Shown: positions 15,619 through 26,422 of the stretch, one piece after another | How the letters are laid out: each line of letters starts with the position of its first letter | Position numbering within the stretch: position 1 is the stretch's first letter | Origin: Acidimicrobiales bacterium | GTDB taxonomy: Bacteria > Actinomycetota > Acidimicrobiia > Acidimicrobiales > SZUA-35 | Reading direction: 5' to 3' | Assembly (NCBI GenBank): GCA_020629695.1 | Contig: JAHDCV010000041.1 | Span: forward strand, 1-35,932 | DNA: 35,932 bases | The notes under the pieces: model-generated | What the model was told of the DNA's origin: nothing | The model's input: the letters and a program-made list of their open reading frames with translations, nothing else | Databases searched by the model: none | Translations under genes and position numbers: made by a program

Positions 15619-16756
15619 CCCATCGACCGACCGCCGCCGCCCTCGTCCTGGCCGACGGGACCGTCTTCGAAGGTGAGCACCTCGGAGCACGCTCCTCGAC
15701 GGGTGTCGCCACCGGTGAGGTCGTGTTCAACACGGCTCTCTCGGGGTACCAGGAGGTGCTGACCGACCCGAGTTACGCCGGCCAGATCATCACCTTCACC
15801 AACCCCCACATCGGGAACTACGGGATCAACCCGACCGACATGGAACGGGGTCGGATCCACGCCCGCGGCGTGATCGTGCGGGAACTCGCCCGGCGGCACT
15901 CGAACTACCGCGCCACCGCCCATCTGAACGACCTGCTCATCGACCAGGGCATCCCGGGCATCGGCGGGATCGACACCCGACGCCTGACCCGCATCCTGCG
16001 CGACCGCGGCGCGATCGGCGGTGCGTTCGGTCCGATCGAGGGTGAGGGCGCGGTCGATGAGGCGACCCTGACCGCCGCCGCGGCGGCCGAACCCGGCACC
16101 GACGGCATCGATCTCGTCGCCGAGGTGACCATCGACGAGGCCTACACGGTGGCCCAGACCGGCGGGAGCCGGGAGCGTCGGATCGTCGCCTACGACTTCG
16201 GCATCAAGGCCACCATGGTCCGCCAACTCGCCGGACTCGCCACCGTGGAGATCGTGCCGGCATCGACGAGTGCCGCCGATGTGCTGGCCCTCGACCCCGA
16301 CGCCGTGTTCCTGTCGAACGGGCCGGGCGACCCCGAGATGGTGCCATATGCGGCCGAGGCGATCCGTTCCCTGCTGGGGGAGCGGCCGATCATGGGGATC
16401 TGCCTCGGCCATCAGCTCCTCTCGCTCGCCGTCGGAGGCGAGATCGAGAAGCTGCCGTTCGGGCACCACGGCGGCAATCACCCGGTGCAGGACCTCGCCA
16501 CCGGCAAGGTCGAGATCACGGCCCAGAACCACAACTTCGCGGTGATCGCCGACTCGTTGCGGCCCCAGGCCGAGCTGACCCACGTCAATCTGAACGACGA
16601 TGTCTGTGAGGGCATGAAGGTGCTCGACGCCCCGGCGTTCAGTGTGCAATACCACCCCGAGGCCGGTCCCGGCCCCCACGACTCCCGGTATCTGTTCGAG
16701 CAGTTCGCCCAACAGATCGACGCGTTCCGGGCGCCCGCTGCAGGAGGTTCCCGCTG

Positions 16757-16757
<1 letters not shown>
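15615..16757 (+). CDS. carA: Carbamoyl-phosphate synthase small (glutaminase) subunit
   Basis: Supplies ammonia from glutamine to CarB for carbamoyl phosphate. In 380 residues, the N-terminal CPSase small-chain domain ([19 protein letters not shown]) is followed by a class I glutamine amidotransferase domain. The catalytic triad is visible: C263 in GICLGHQLL, and H347 and E349 in QYHPEA. The ATG overlaps the pyrC stop and has GAGG 7 bases upstream. A strong AGGAGG (16742-16747) inside its last codons serves carB. The product also feeds arginine synthesis, so arginine may influence it elsewhere; nothing here shows that. Confidence 0.97.
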
Positions 16758-20095
<3,338 letters not shown>

Positions 20096-20102
20096 TCGGC
20101 GC

Positions 20103-21065
20103 ATGGCGATGATCGGGCGTTTGCGGCGACGAGTCGACACCTCCGCGGTCGACACCTCGACCACGATCGGCTCGATCACCCTGCCGTCGCCGGTGATGAC
20201 GGCGGCCGGAACGGCCGGCCACGGCGCCGAACTGGCCGCCTACAACGACCTCTCGGCCCTCGGTGCGGTGGTGGTGAAGTCGCTCTCGCCCTACCCGTGG
20301 GACGGCAACGCTCCGGTCCGCGTCCATGCGACGTGGGCGGGGATGATCAACTCGGTCGGTCTCCAGGGCCCGGGTGTCGAGGGCTGGCGTCGGGATGAGC
20401 TGCCCGCGCTGCTCGATGCCGGGGCTCGGGTCGTGGTCTCGATCTGGGGACGCTCCGTCGAGGACTACGCAGAGGCGGCTCGCCAACTCACCGATCTGCC
20501 CGACGGTGTCGTCGCGGTCGAGGTGAACATCTCGTGCCCCAACACCGACCACGGCAACCAGCTCTTCGCCCACGATCCGCAGATGACCCGCGACGTGCTC
20601 ACCGCCACCTCGTCGCTCGACGTGCCCCGATGGGCCAAGCTGTCGCCGAACGTGGGCCCGGGACTGGTCGAGATCGCCGAGGCCTCGCTCGAGGCGGGGG
20701 CCGAAGCGTTGACGCTGTCGAACACCTACTTCGGCCTCTCGATCGACCCCCGCACCCGGAAGCCACACCTCGGGCGAGGTGCAGGCGGCGTGTCGGGTCG
20801 CGCGATCCATCCGCTGGCGGTGAAGGCCGTCCACGACGTGCACACGGCACTCCCCGACGCCCCGATCGTGGCCGCGGGTGGCGTCGCGACCGTCGAGGAC
20901 GTGGTCGAGTTCGCTCTCGTGGGTGCCGTCGGTGTGCAGATCGGCACCGCCACCCTCGCCGACCCCGCGACGGTGGGGCGGGTAACCACCGATCTGGAAC
21001 GCTGGTGTGCAAGCATCGGCCCGCGACGCTTCGACGACCTGGTCGGCGCCGTCGAGATGCCCTGA
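20103..21065 (+). CDS. pyrD: Dihydroorotate dehydrogenase, class 1-type
   Basis: FMN-dependent oxidation of dihydroorotate to orotate. The 320-residue TIM barrel has PVMTAAGTAGHG near the N-terminus and NSVGLQGPGVEGW. The catalytic cysteine is C145 in VNISCPNTDHGN, where class 2 membrane enzymes have Ser. KLSPNVG, LSNTYFGLSIDPRTRKP, GGVSGRAIHPLAV and VQIGTATLAD follow. The Cys and the lack of an N-terminal membrane helix place it in class 1. Class 1B enzymes pair with the Fe-S/FAD subunit PyrK, but no pyrK is present here. Start ATG 20103 is 7 bases after carB and lacks a good Shine-Dalgarno; ATG 20109 is also possible. The first 18 residues are Arg/Thr-rich and of unclear role. Confidence 0.93.
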   Translation: MAMIGRLRRRVDTSAVDTSTTIGSITLPSPVMTAAGTAGHGAELAAYNDLSALGAVVVKSLSPYPWDGNAPVRVHATWAGMINSVGLQGPGVEGWRRDELPALLDAGARVVVSIWGRSVEDYAEAARQLTDLPDGVVAVEVNISCPNTDHGNQLFAHDPQMTRDVLTATSSLDVPRWAKLSPNVGPGLVEIAEASLEAGAEALTLSNTYFGLSIDPRTRKPHLGRGAGGVSGRAIHPLAVKAVHDVHTALPDAPIVAAGGVATVEDVVEFALVGAVGVQIGTATLADPATVGRVTTDLERWCASIGPRRFDDLVGAVEMP

Positions 21066-21081
21066 ACAACCAGGAGACGAC

Positions 21082-21792
21082 ATGACCGAGAACTTGGCAA
21101 CCGACGGCCTGCCGGCCGAACTGCGGGAGCGGATGGCTCTGGCCCTCGATGTCGACGACCTGGTGGTCGCGATGCGGTTCGCCCGTGAGCTCGCGCCGTG
21201 GTTCGGCATCGCGAAGATCGGCCTCGAGCTCTACACCGCGGCGGGGCCGGATGCGATCGGCAAGATGAACGAACTCGGGTTCGACGTCTTCCTCGACGCG
21301 AAGCTCCACGACATCCCGACCACCGTCGGCAAGGCCGGATCCGTCGCCGGTTCGCTCGGGGTGTCGTATCTGACGATGCACGCACACGGCGGTGCGGCGA
21401 TGCTGCGTGCCGGCAACGAAGGCCTCAAGGAGGGGGCGGCCAACGCCGGCCTCGCCGAGCCCACCGGTCTCGCGATCACCGTCCTGACCTCCGATGCCGA
21501 CGCGCCCGATCACATCGTGCCCGCCCGGCTCCGGACCGCGGTCGAAGCCGGGTGCGATGGCATCGTGTGCGCCGCGTCGGACCTGAAGGACATCCGTGAG
21601 ATGGCGCCTCGTACGAAGCGCGTCGTGCCGGGGATCCGGGCCGCTGGTGGCGAGAAGCACGATCAGCCGAAGGCCGTGACGCCGGAGATCGCGCTCGCCG
21701 AAGGTGCCGACGTGTTGGTCATCGGTCGCGCCGTCACCCTCGCCGAATCCCCGTCGGCCGCCGCTGCTGCACTGTTCGCCGGTCTCGTCTGA
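21082..21792 (+). CDS. pyrF: Orotidine-5'-phosphate decarboxylase
   Basis: Last step to UMP. The 236 residues form the short (type I-like) barrel with LALDVDD at the start and KIGLELYTAAGPD. The catalytic signature DAKLHDIPTTV contains D72, K74 and D77. The phosphate-binding VPGIRAAGG and VIGRAVTLAESP close the barrel. The start is fixed by AGGAG (21072-21076) 5 bases before ATG 21082. It is the last gene of the pyr operon; a small GC hairpin follows before the mihF promoter. Mycobacterial pyrF is usually of a longer type II form, so this version differs. Confidence 0.95.
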   Translation: MTENLATDGLPAELRERMALALDVDDLVVAMRFARELAPWFGIAKIGLELYTAAGPDAIGKMNELGFDVFLDAKLHDIPTTVGKAGSVAGSLGVSYLTMHAHGGAAMLRAGNEGLKEGAANAGLAEPTGLAITVLTSDADAPDHIVPARLRTAVEAGCDGIVCAASDLKDIREMAPRTKRVVPGIRAAGGEKHDQPKAVTPEIALAEGADVLVIGRAVTLAESPSAAAAALFAGLV

Positions 21793-21803
21793 CCGACCGT
21801 CCA

Positions 21804-21816
21804 CGGGGCGGCCCCG
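21804..21816 (+). terminator. Short GC hairpin after pyrF
   Basis: CGGGG (21804-21808) and CCCCG (21812-21816) pair around CGG, 12 bases after the pyrF stop. The stem is short but very GC-rich. No U-tract follows; it lies just upstream of the mihF -10 element. Confidence 0.4.
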
Positions 21817-21825
21817 CACCCCCGG

Positions 21826-21831
21826 TATGCT
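21826..21831 (+). promoter_or_regulatory. Putative -10 element of mihF (TATGCT), leaderless
   Basis: TATGCT ends exactly 6 bases before the mihF ATG and is a strong TANNNT match. CCCCC (21819-21823) and GGGGG (21832-21836) flank it as an inverted repeat, an unusual setting for a promoter. Confidence 0.6.
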
Positions 21832-21837
21832 GGGGGA

Positions 21838-22152
21838 ATGCCAACCCCACCCCAGTTGAGCCCCGAACAGCGCGCTGCCGCGCTCGCCAAGGCTGCGGAG
21901 TCCCGACGTGCCCAGGCCGAGGTCAAGGCCAAGCTCAAGATGGGCAACCTGACGTTGCCCGAGGTACTCGAGCTGGCCGACGGTGACGCCGTCGTCGCCA
22001 AGATCAAGGTCCTCGCGATCATCGAATCGCTTCCCGGCGTCGGCAAGGTCAAGGCACGCCGGGCGATGGAGGAGATCGGCATCGCCGAATCCCGTCGCCT
22101 CGCCGGTCTCGGCGACAACCAGCGCGCCGCCCTGCTCGAGCTGTTCGGGTAG
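21838..22152 (+). CDS. mihF: Integration host factor, actinobacterial type (mIHF)
   Basis: Small nucleoid-associated DNA-binding protein of the actinobacterial mIHF/sIHF family, unrelated to E. coli IHF. The 104 residues begin with a charged helix (PEQRAAALAKAAESRRAQAEVK) and end with a helix-two-turn-helix SLPGVGKVKARRAMEEIGI (64-82), the main DNA-contact motif. The gene is essential in mycobacteria. Its position between pyrF and gmk is conserved across actinobacteria, supporting the assignment. A leaderless start is likely, so high and steady expression would not depend on a Shine-Dalgarno. Confidence 0.95.
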   Translation: MPTPPQLSPEQRAAALAKAAESRRAQAEVKAKLKMGNLTLPEVLELADGDAVVAKIKVLAIIESLPGVGKVKARRAMEEIGIAESRRLAGLGDNQRAALLELFG

Positions 22153-22174
22153 CGGGACCGGCGGCCGGAGCACG

Positions 22175-22726
22175 ATGTCGAACGATCTCGTGGTCGTCGT
22201 CTCCGGACCGGGCGGCGTCGGCAAGGGCACGGTCGTCGCCGAGTTGATGGCCGAACACGGCGATGAACTCTGGCTCTCCCGTTCCTGGACGACCCGGGAT
22301 CAGCGCCCCGGTGAAGCCGACGACGCCTACGTCTTCACGACGCGTGAGGCCTTCGAAGCGCGCCGCGAAGCCGGCGGATTCCTCGAGTGGGCGGAGTTCC
22401 TCGGGAACTATTACGGAACGCCCGTGCCCGACGCGGACATCGGGCGGGTCCAGATCCTCGAGATCGACGTCCAGGGGGCTCGCCAGGTGATCGCACAGAT
22501 CCCCGACGCGTTGTTGATCTTCCTGTCGGCGCCGTCGGCGGACGAGCAGGAAGCACGTCTCCGTCGCCGCGGCGATCCGCCCGAGAAGGTCCAGCAGCGA
22601 CTCGACAAGGCTCGCGAAGAAGCCGAGGCCGGTCGCGAACTCGGCGCGGTGGAGATCGTCAACATCGACATCTCGGACACCGTCGAAGAGATGTGGCGGG
22701 TCATCGACACGGCTCGTCACGGTTGA
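22175..22726 (+). CDS. gmk: Guanylate kinase
   Basis: Phosphorylates GMP to GDP with ATP. The 183 residues begin with the P-loop GPGGVGKGT (11-19); the family usually has GPSGVGKGT, so one Ser is replaced by Gly. TTRDQRPGEADD is the GMP-binding stretch, and GGFLEWAEF with YYGTPV completes the family signature. ATG 22175 has GGAG 4 bases before it and lies 22 bases after mihF, so the two are probably co-transcribed, as in mycobacteria. Confidence 0.96.
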   Translation: MSNDLVVVVSGPGGVGKGTVVAELMAEHGDELWLSRSWTTRDQRPGEADDAYVFTTREAFEARREAGGFLEWAEFLGNYYGTPVPDADIGRVQILEIDVQGARQVIAQIPDALLIFLSAPSADEQEARLRRRGDPPEKVQQRLDKAREEAEAGRELGAVEIVNIDISDTVEEMWRVIDTARHG

Positions 22727-22771
22727 GGGTCGGCGCTCAAGGCACCGCGCTCCCCGGCCGACATCCCAGGT

Positions 22772-23569
22772 ATGGCCCACACCAGCGATCGTCTCGCGTC
22801 CAGTCGACGGCTCCTCGGGCCCGTGCTGGTCGTCACCGGCCTCGCTGTGTCGGGCTGCGCATCGCTCGAACCCCTGCCTTCGTCGGCGGCCTCGGCGCCC
22901 GAATCCGTTGCGTTCGATGACGGCGGCAGCGTCGATGGTGCGGCGGCGGAGGCCCCGACCGAGCCCGTGGCCCAGCCAACCGGCGACGCCGGCGGTTCGG
23001 CGACCCCGGCGGCGGACGGCGTTGACCCCTCGCCGGCCGACCAGGTGGACACCAGCGCCGTGTCGCTCGCCGCGCTGTTGCCGACGTCCGGCGTGCTCGG
23101 ACCGAACTGGGTCGGCAACGCCGAGATCGCCTACTCGATCCCGGAGGTCCTGAGCGGAGAGGGCGACTGCGCCGTCGGATTCCGTTCCGACGCCATCGAC
23201 GTCGTCGACGGTTCCGAGGCCTTCAGCGAGAGCACCGGCACCATCGTCGTGAACAGCGTCGCCGCCCGGCTCGCCTCGAGCGACGCGGCCCAGGCGTTGC
23301 TCGACCGGATCGCGGTGCGCGACGCCGTCACCTGCGACGGTGACCCGAACGCGATCGTCTACATCGAGAACCGGGACACCGCCGACGTCGCGTTCAGCTG
23401 GTCGATCGACGTGGCCGGCGAACAGGGTCCGCTCGAGACGGGTGTCGTGCTCGTCCGTCGGGGGGACGTGATCATGGTCGGATCAGTGGTCGCGGAAGCC
23501 GGGGTGCACGACATCGAGTCCGTGCTCTGGCGAATCGTCGACCATGCCATCGTCGGCCTCGGCTCCTGA
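22772..23569 (+). CDS. Predicted lipoprotein of unknown function
   Basis: A 265-residue exported protein. An Arg-containing N-terminus and hydrophobic segment (LLGPVLVVTGLAVSGC) end in a lipobox with Cys at 29, so the mature protein should be lipid-anchored. Residues about 30-85 are an Ala/Pro/Asp-rich flexible linker. The C-terminal globular part (85-265) has two further cysteines, in EGDCAVGF and VTCDGD, that could form a disulphide. It also has alternating strand-like segments near the end (ETGVVLVRRGDVIMVGSVV). The general layout recalls sensor-type extracellular domains of mycobacterial lipoproteins and PknH, but I do not recognise the family. It sits between gmk and rpoZ, which are neighbours in M. 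tuberculosis, so it is an insertion in that pair. Confidence 0.8.
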   Translation: MAHTSDRLASSRRLLGPVLVVTGLAVSGCASLEPLPSSAASAPESVAFDDGGSVDGAAAEAPTEPVAQPTGDAGGSATPAADGVDPSPADQVDTSAVSLAALLPTSGVLGPNWVGNAEIAYSIPEVLSGEGDCAVGFRSDAIDVVDGSEAFSESTGTIVVNSVAARLASSDAAQALLDRIAVRDAVTCDGDPNAIVYIENRDTADVAFSWSIDVAGEQGPLETGVVLVRRGDVIMVGSVVAEAGVHDIESVLWRIVDHAIVGLGS

Positions 23570-23606
23570 TCCGCGCCGGTCGGCCGATGGGTCCCGGCAG
23601 CCAGCA

Positions 23607-23623
23607 CCGGACCGCGAGTCCGG
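23607..23623 (+). terminator. Hairpin before the rpoZ promoter
   Basis: CCGGAC (23607-23612) and GTCCGG (23618-23623) form a perfect 6-bp stem around CGCGA, 37 bases after the lipoprotein stop. It probably ends the mihF-gmk-lipoprotein transcript. No U-tract follows, and the rpoZ -10 element begins 5 bases later. Confidence 0.5.
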
Positions 23624-23628
23624 CGCGC

Positions 23629-23634
23629 TAGCCT
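23629..23634 (+). promoter_or_regulatory. Putative -10 element of rpoZ (TAGCCT)
   Basis: TAGCCT is followed by a leader of about 20 bases and a GGAGG Shine-Dalgarno (23647-23651) 9 bases before the rpoZ ATG. rpoZ thus seems to have its own promoter and a conventional ribosome-binding site. Confidence 0.5.
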
Positions 23635-23660
23635 GGCCGCTGCTTCGGAGGTCCAACACC

Positions 23661-23963
23661 ATGTCGATCGAGCACGATTCCATGATCAACCCCGGCGTCG
23701 AGGAGCTCCTCGATCGGGTTGGTTCCAAGTTCGCACTCTGCACGGTGGCCGCCTCGCGTGCCCGTGAGATCAACGCCTACTTCGGTCAGCTCGGCCAGGG
23801 GCTCGGATCGATGGTGCCGCCGCAGGTCACCTCGGTGTCGCGCAAGCCGCTCAGCATCGCCTTCGAGGAGTTCGGCGCCGACAAGATCGTCGCCGTCCGC
23901 CCGGAGCCGCAGCCCGAGGGTTCGGACGACGCATCGTCGGACGACGGTGACGACGCTGCCTGA
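23661..23963 (+). CDS. rpoZ: DNA-directed RNA polymerase subunit omega
   Basis: Small subunit that chaperones beta-prime assembly. The 100 residues show the conserved core NPGVEELLDRVGSKFALCTV followed by AASRAREINAYF. The C-terminus after SIAFEEFGADKIV is acidic and short. The start is set by GGAGG at 23647-23651. The last 17 bases overlap the coaBC start, so expression of the two is probably linked. The rpoZ-coaBC-metK order matches M. tuberculosis. Confidence 0.96.
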   Translation: MSIEHDSMINPGVEELLDRVGSKFALCTVAASRAREINAYFGQLGQGLGSMVPPQVTSVSRKPLSIAFEEFGADKIVAVRPEPQPEGSDDASSDDGDDAA

Positions 23964-25161
23964 TCCCGCTCCGCTCGCCGGGCGCCGCATCGTTCTCGGC
24001 GTCACCGGCGGCATCGCCGCGTACAAGGCCATCGAGGTCTGTCGTCGGCTGGTCGATGCCGGGGCCCATGTCGTACCCGTGTTGACCGATGCGGCTCGCA
24101 ACATGGTCGGGGAGACCACCTTCACCGCGCTCGCGTCCGAGCCGGTCAAGACGTCGCTCTGGCACGACAGCGAGACCATCCCGCACACCCATCTCGGCCA
24201 GACCGCCGATCTCGTCCTCGTGTGCCCCGCGACCGCTCGGATCATCTCCGATGCCCGCACCGGCCGATCGGCCGACCTGCTCTCGGCCACGCTGATCGCC
24301 ACCGAAGCCCCCGTCGTGTTGTGTCCGGCGATGCACACCGAGATGTGGAACCACCCCGCGGTGCAGGAGAACCTCGCCGTGCTCGCCGATCGTGGTGTGC
24401 TCATCGTGCCGCCCGAGTCCGGTCGCCTCGCCGGCGGCGACATCGGCCACGGGCGTCTGGCGGCGCCCGAGACGGTCGTTGCGGCGGTCGTGGACGCCTT
24501 GACCGCATCCGCCGATCTCGCCGGACGTCACGTCGTGGTGTCCGCCGGCGGGACCCGCGAGGCGATCGATCCGGTCCGTTTCCTGAGCAACCACTCGAGC
24601 GGTCGACAGGGCCACGCCTTGGCGGAACGGGCCGCCGCCCGCGGCGCGCACGTCACCCTCGTCACGACGTCGGCCCTCGAATCGTCCGCAGGGATCACCC
24701 GGATCGACGTGAACTCGGCGGCCGAGATGGCCGACGCGGTCAGAGGCGCCGCGACGAAGGCCGACATCGTGATCATGGCGGCCGCCGTCGCCGACTTCCG
24801 TCCCGTCACCGTCGCCGATCAGAAGCTGAAGAAGGCCGACGGACTCGAGCAGATCGTGCTCGAGCGGACCGAGGACATCCTCGCCTCGCTCGGCGTGTCG
24901 AAGCCGGAGGGACAGGTGCTGGTCGGCTTCGCCGCCGAGACGGAGAACCTGCTCGAGAACGCTCGGGGCAAGCTCGAGCGCAAGCGGGCGGACCTGCTCG
25001 TGGCCAACGACGTGTCGGCACCTGATCAGGGCTTTCAGAGCCCGACGAACGCCGTTACGATCCTCGGCGCTGATGGCGTCGTGGCGGAGATCCCTCTGAC
25101 CAGCAAGTCGGACATCGCTGATGCGGTGCTCGACGCGTCGGTTTCATTGCTGAACCCCTGA
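23947..25161 (+). CDS. coaBC: Bifunctional phosphopantothenoylcysteine decarboxylase / phosphopantothenate--cysteine ligase
   Basis: Two consecutive steps of coenzyme A synthesis in one chain of 404 residues. The N-terminal CoaC flavoprotein domain starts GVTGGIAAYKAIEVCRR. It has its catalytic His in HTHLG (H82) and PAMHTEMW; many homologues have PAMNxxMW. The Cys of the usual LACGD flap (Cys158 in E. coli) is Gly here (G163 in RLAGGDIGHGR). The C-terminal CoaB domain shows SAGGTREAIDPVRFLSNHSSG, the AAAVADF loop and KLKK at 293-296, then NDVSAPDQGFQSPTN. GTG 23947 overlaps rpoZ and gives the expected N-terminus; earlier starts extend only into rpoZ. No Shine-Dalgarno is evident. Confidence 0.95.
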   Translation: MTTLPDPAPLAGRRIVLGVTGGIAAYKAIEVCRRLVDAGAHVVPVLTDAARNMVGETTFTALASEPVKTSLWHDSETIPHTHLGQTADLVLVCPATARIISDARTGRSADLLSATLIATEAPVVLCPAMHTEMWNHPAVQENLAVLADRGVLIVPPESGRLAGGDIGHGRLAAPETVVAAVVDALTASADLAGRHVVVSAGGTREAIDPVRFLSNHSSGRQGHALAERAAARGAHVTLVTTSALESSAGITRIDVNSAAEMADAVRGAATKADIVIMAAAVADFRPVTVADQKLKKADGLEQIVLERTEDILASLGVSKPEGQVLVGFAAETENLLENARGKLERKRADLLVANDVSAPDQGFQSPTNAVTILGADGVVAEIPLTSKSDIADAVLDASVSLLNP

Positions 25162-25174
25162 GGCCAACGGCCTC
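25160..25174 (+). terminator. Hairpin between coaBC and metK
   Basis: GAGGCC (25160-25165) and GGCCTC (25169-25174) pair around AAC. The left arm overlaps the coaBC stop. The 33-base gap is too short for any known SAM riboswitch, so this is either a weak terminator or a structure affecting metK translation; GGAG at 25186-25189 follows. Confidence 0.45.
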
Positions 25175-25194
25175 TGAACCGCATCGGAGCGCCC

Positions 25195-26391
25195 GTGAGC
25201 GACCAGTTCACCTTCACCTCGGAGTCCGTCACCGAGGGCCACCCGGACAAGATGGCCGACCAGATCTCGGACGCCATCCTCGACGCCCTGCTCGAACAGG
25301 ACCCCACGTCCCGGGTTGCCTGCGAGACGCTCGTGACGACCGGCCTCTGCATGGTCGCCGGCGAGATCACGACCGAGGCCTATGTCGACATCCCGACGGT
25401 CGTGCGGTCGACGATCAACCGGATCGGCTACAACCGCGAGTCCTACGGCTTCGACGGCAACACCTGTGGCGTCATGGTGGCGATCGACGAGCAGTCGCCC
25501 GACATCGCCCAGGGCGTCGACGCCTCCGAGGAGGTCCGCTCGACCGGAGCGACCGATGCCGACGACGAACAGGGCGCCGGCGACCAGGGCATGATGTTCG
25601 GCTACGCGTGCACCGAGACCGACGTGTTGATGCCGCTGCCGATCCACCTCGCCCACCGCATGGCCGAGCAGCTCGCTGAAGCCCGCCGCGCCGGCACGGT
25701 TCCGTACCTCCGCCCCGACGGCAAGACCCAGGTGACGTTCGACTACGTCGACGGCAAGCCGGTCCGCCTCAAGACCGTCCTCATCTCCACCCAGCACGAC
25801 GACGGCATCGATCGGGACTCGATGATCCGGCCCGACCTCATCGAACACGTGATCCGTCCGGTCATCCCGGAACAGTTCGCCGGCGACGACTACGAGGTCC
25901 TCGTGAACCCGACGGGTCGGTTCGTCATCGGTGGCCCGGTGGGCGATGCCGGTCTCACCGGCCGGAAGATCATCGTCGACACCTACGGCGGCGCCGCACG
26001 GCACGGCGGTGGAGCGTTCTCCGGCAAGGATCCGTCGAAGGTGGACCGTTCCGCCGCGTACGCGACCCGATGGGTCGCCAAGAACCTCGTGGCGGCCGGC
26101 GTCGCCGACCGTTGTGAAGTCCAGGTGGCCTACGCCATCGGGGTGGCCCGACCGGTCTCGGTGATGGTCGAGACCTTCGGCACCGAGAACGTCGATCCCA
26201 CGAAGATCGCCGGCGCCGTGAACGAGGTCTTCGACCTCCGCCCCGCAGCCATCCTGCGTGACCTCGACCTCCGTCGTCCCATCTTCAGCCAGACGGCGGC
26301 CTACGGACACTTCGGCCGGCCCGCCGGTGACTCGTTCACCTGGGAGCGCACCGACCGTGCCGACGACCTGAAGTCGGCACTCGGACTGTGA
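25195..26391 (+). CDS. metK: S-adenosylmethionine synthetase
   Basis: Makes S-adenosylmethionine from methionine and ATP. The 398 residues carry [16 protein letters not shown] (H16, D18, K19), the [12 protein letters not shown] hexapeptide region, and the P-loop-like [19 protein letters not shown]. Start is GTG 25195, with GGAG 5 bases upstream. SAM supply is relevant to the RNA methyltransferases downstream, but the position next to coaBC is simply the conserved actinobacterial order. Identification is secure. Confidence 0.98.
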   Translation: MSDQFTFTSESVTEGHPDKMADQISDAILDALLEQDPTSRVACETLVTTGLCMVAGEITTEAYVDIPTVVRSTINRIGYNRESYGFDGNTCGVMVAIDEQSPDIAQGVDASEEVRSTGATDADDEQGAGDQGMMFGYACTETDVLMPLPIHLAHRMAEQLAEARRAGTVPYLRPDGKTQVTFDYVDGKPVRLKTVLISTQHDDGIDRDSMIRPDLIEHVIRPVIPEQFAGDDYEVLVNPTGRFVIGGPVGDAGLTGRKIIVDTYGGAARHGGGAFSGKDPSKVDRSAAYATRWVAKNLVAAGVADRCEVQVAYAIGVARPVSVMVETFGTENVDPTKIAGAVNEVFDLRPAAILRDLDLRRPIFSQTAAYGHFGRPAGDSFTWERTDRADDLKSALGL

Positions 26392-26422
26392 CGTCGCCGG
26401 CCCCTCCGGGTCGGACCTGAGC

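Noticed and set aside
25162-25194. A SAM riboswitch before metK
   Set aside because: The gap is 33 bases and holds only a 6-bp hairpin; no SAM riboswitch class fits.
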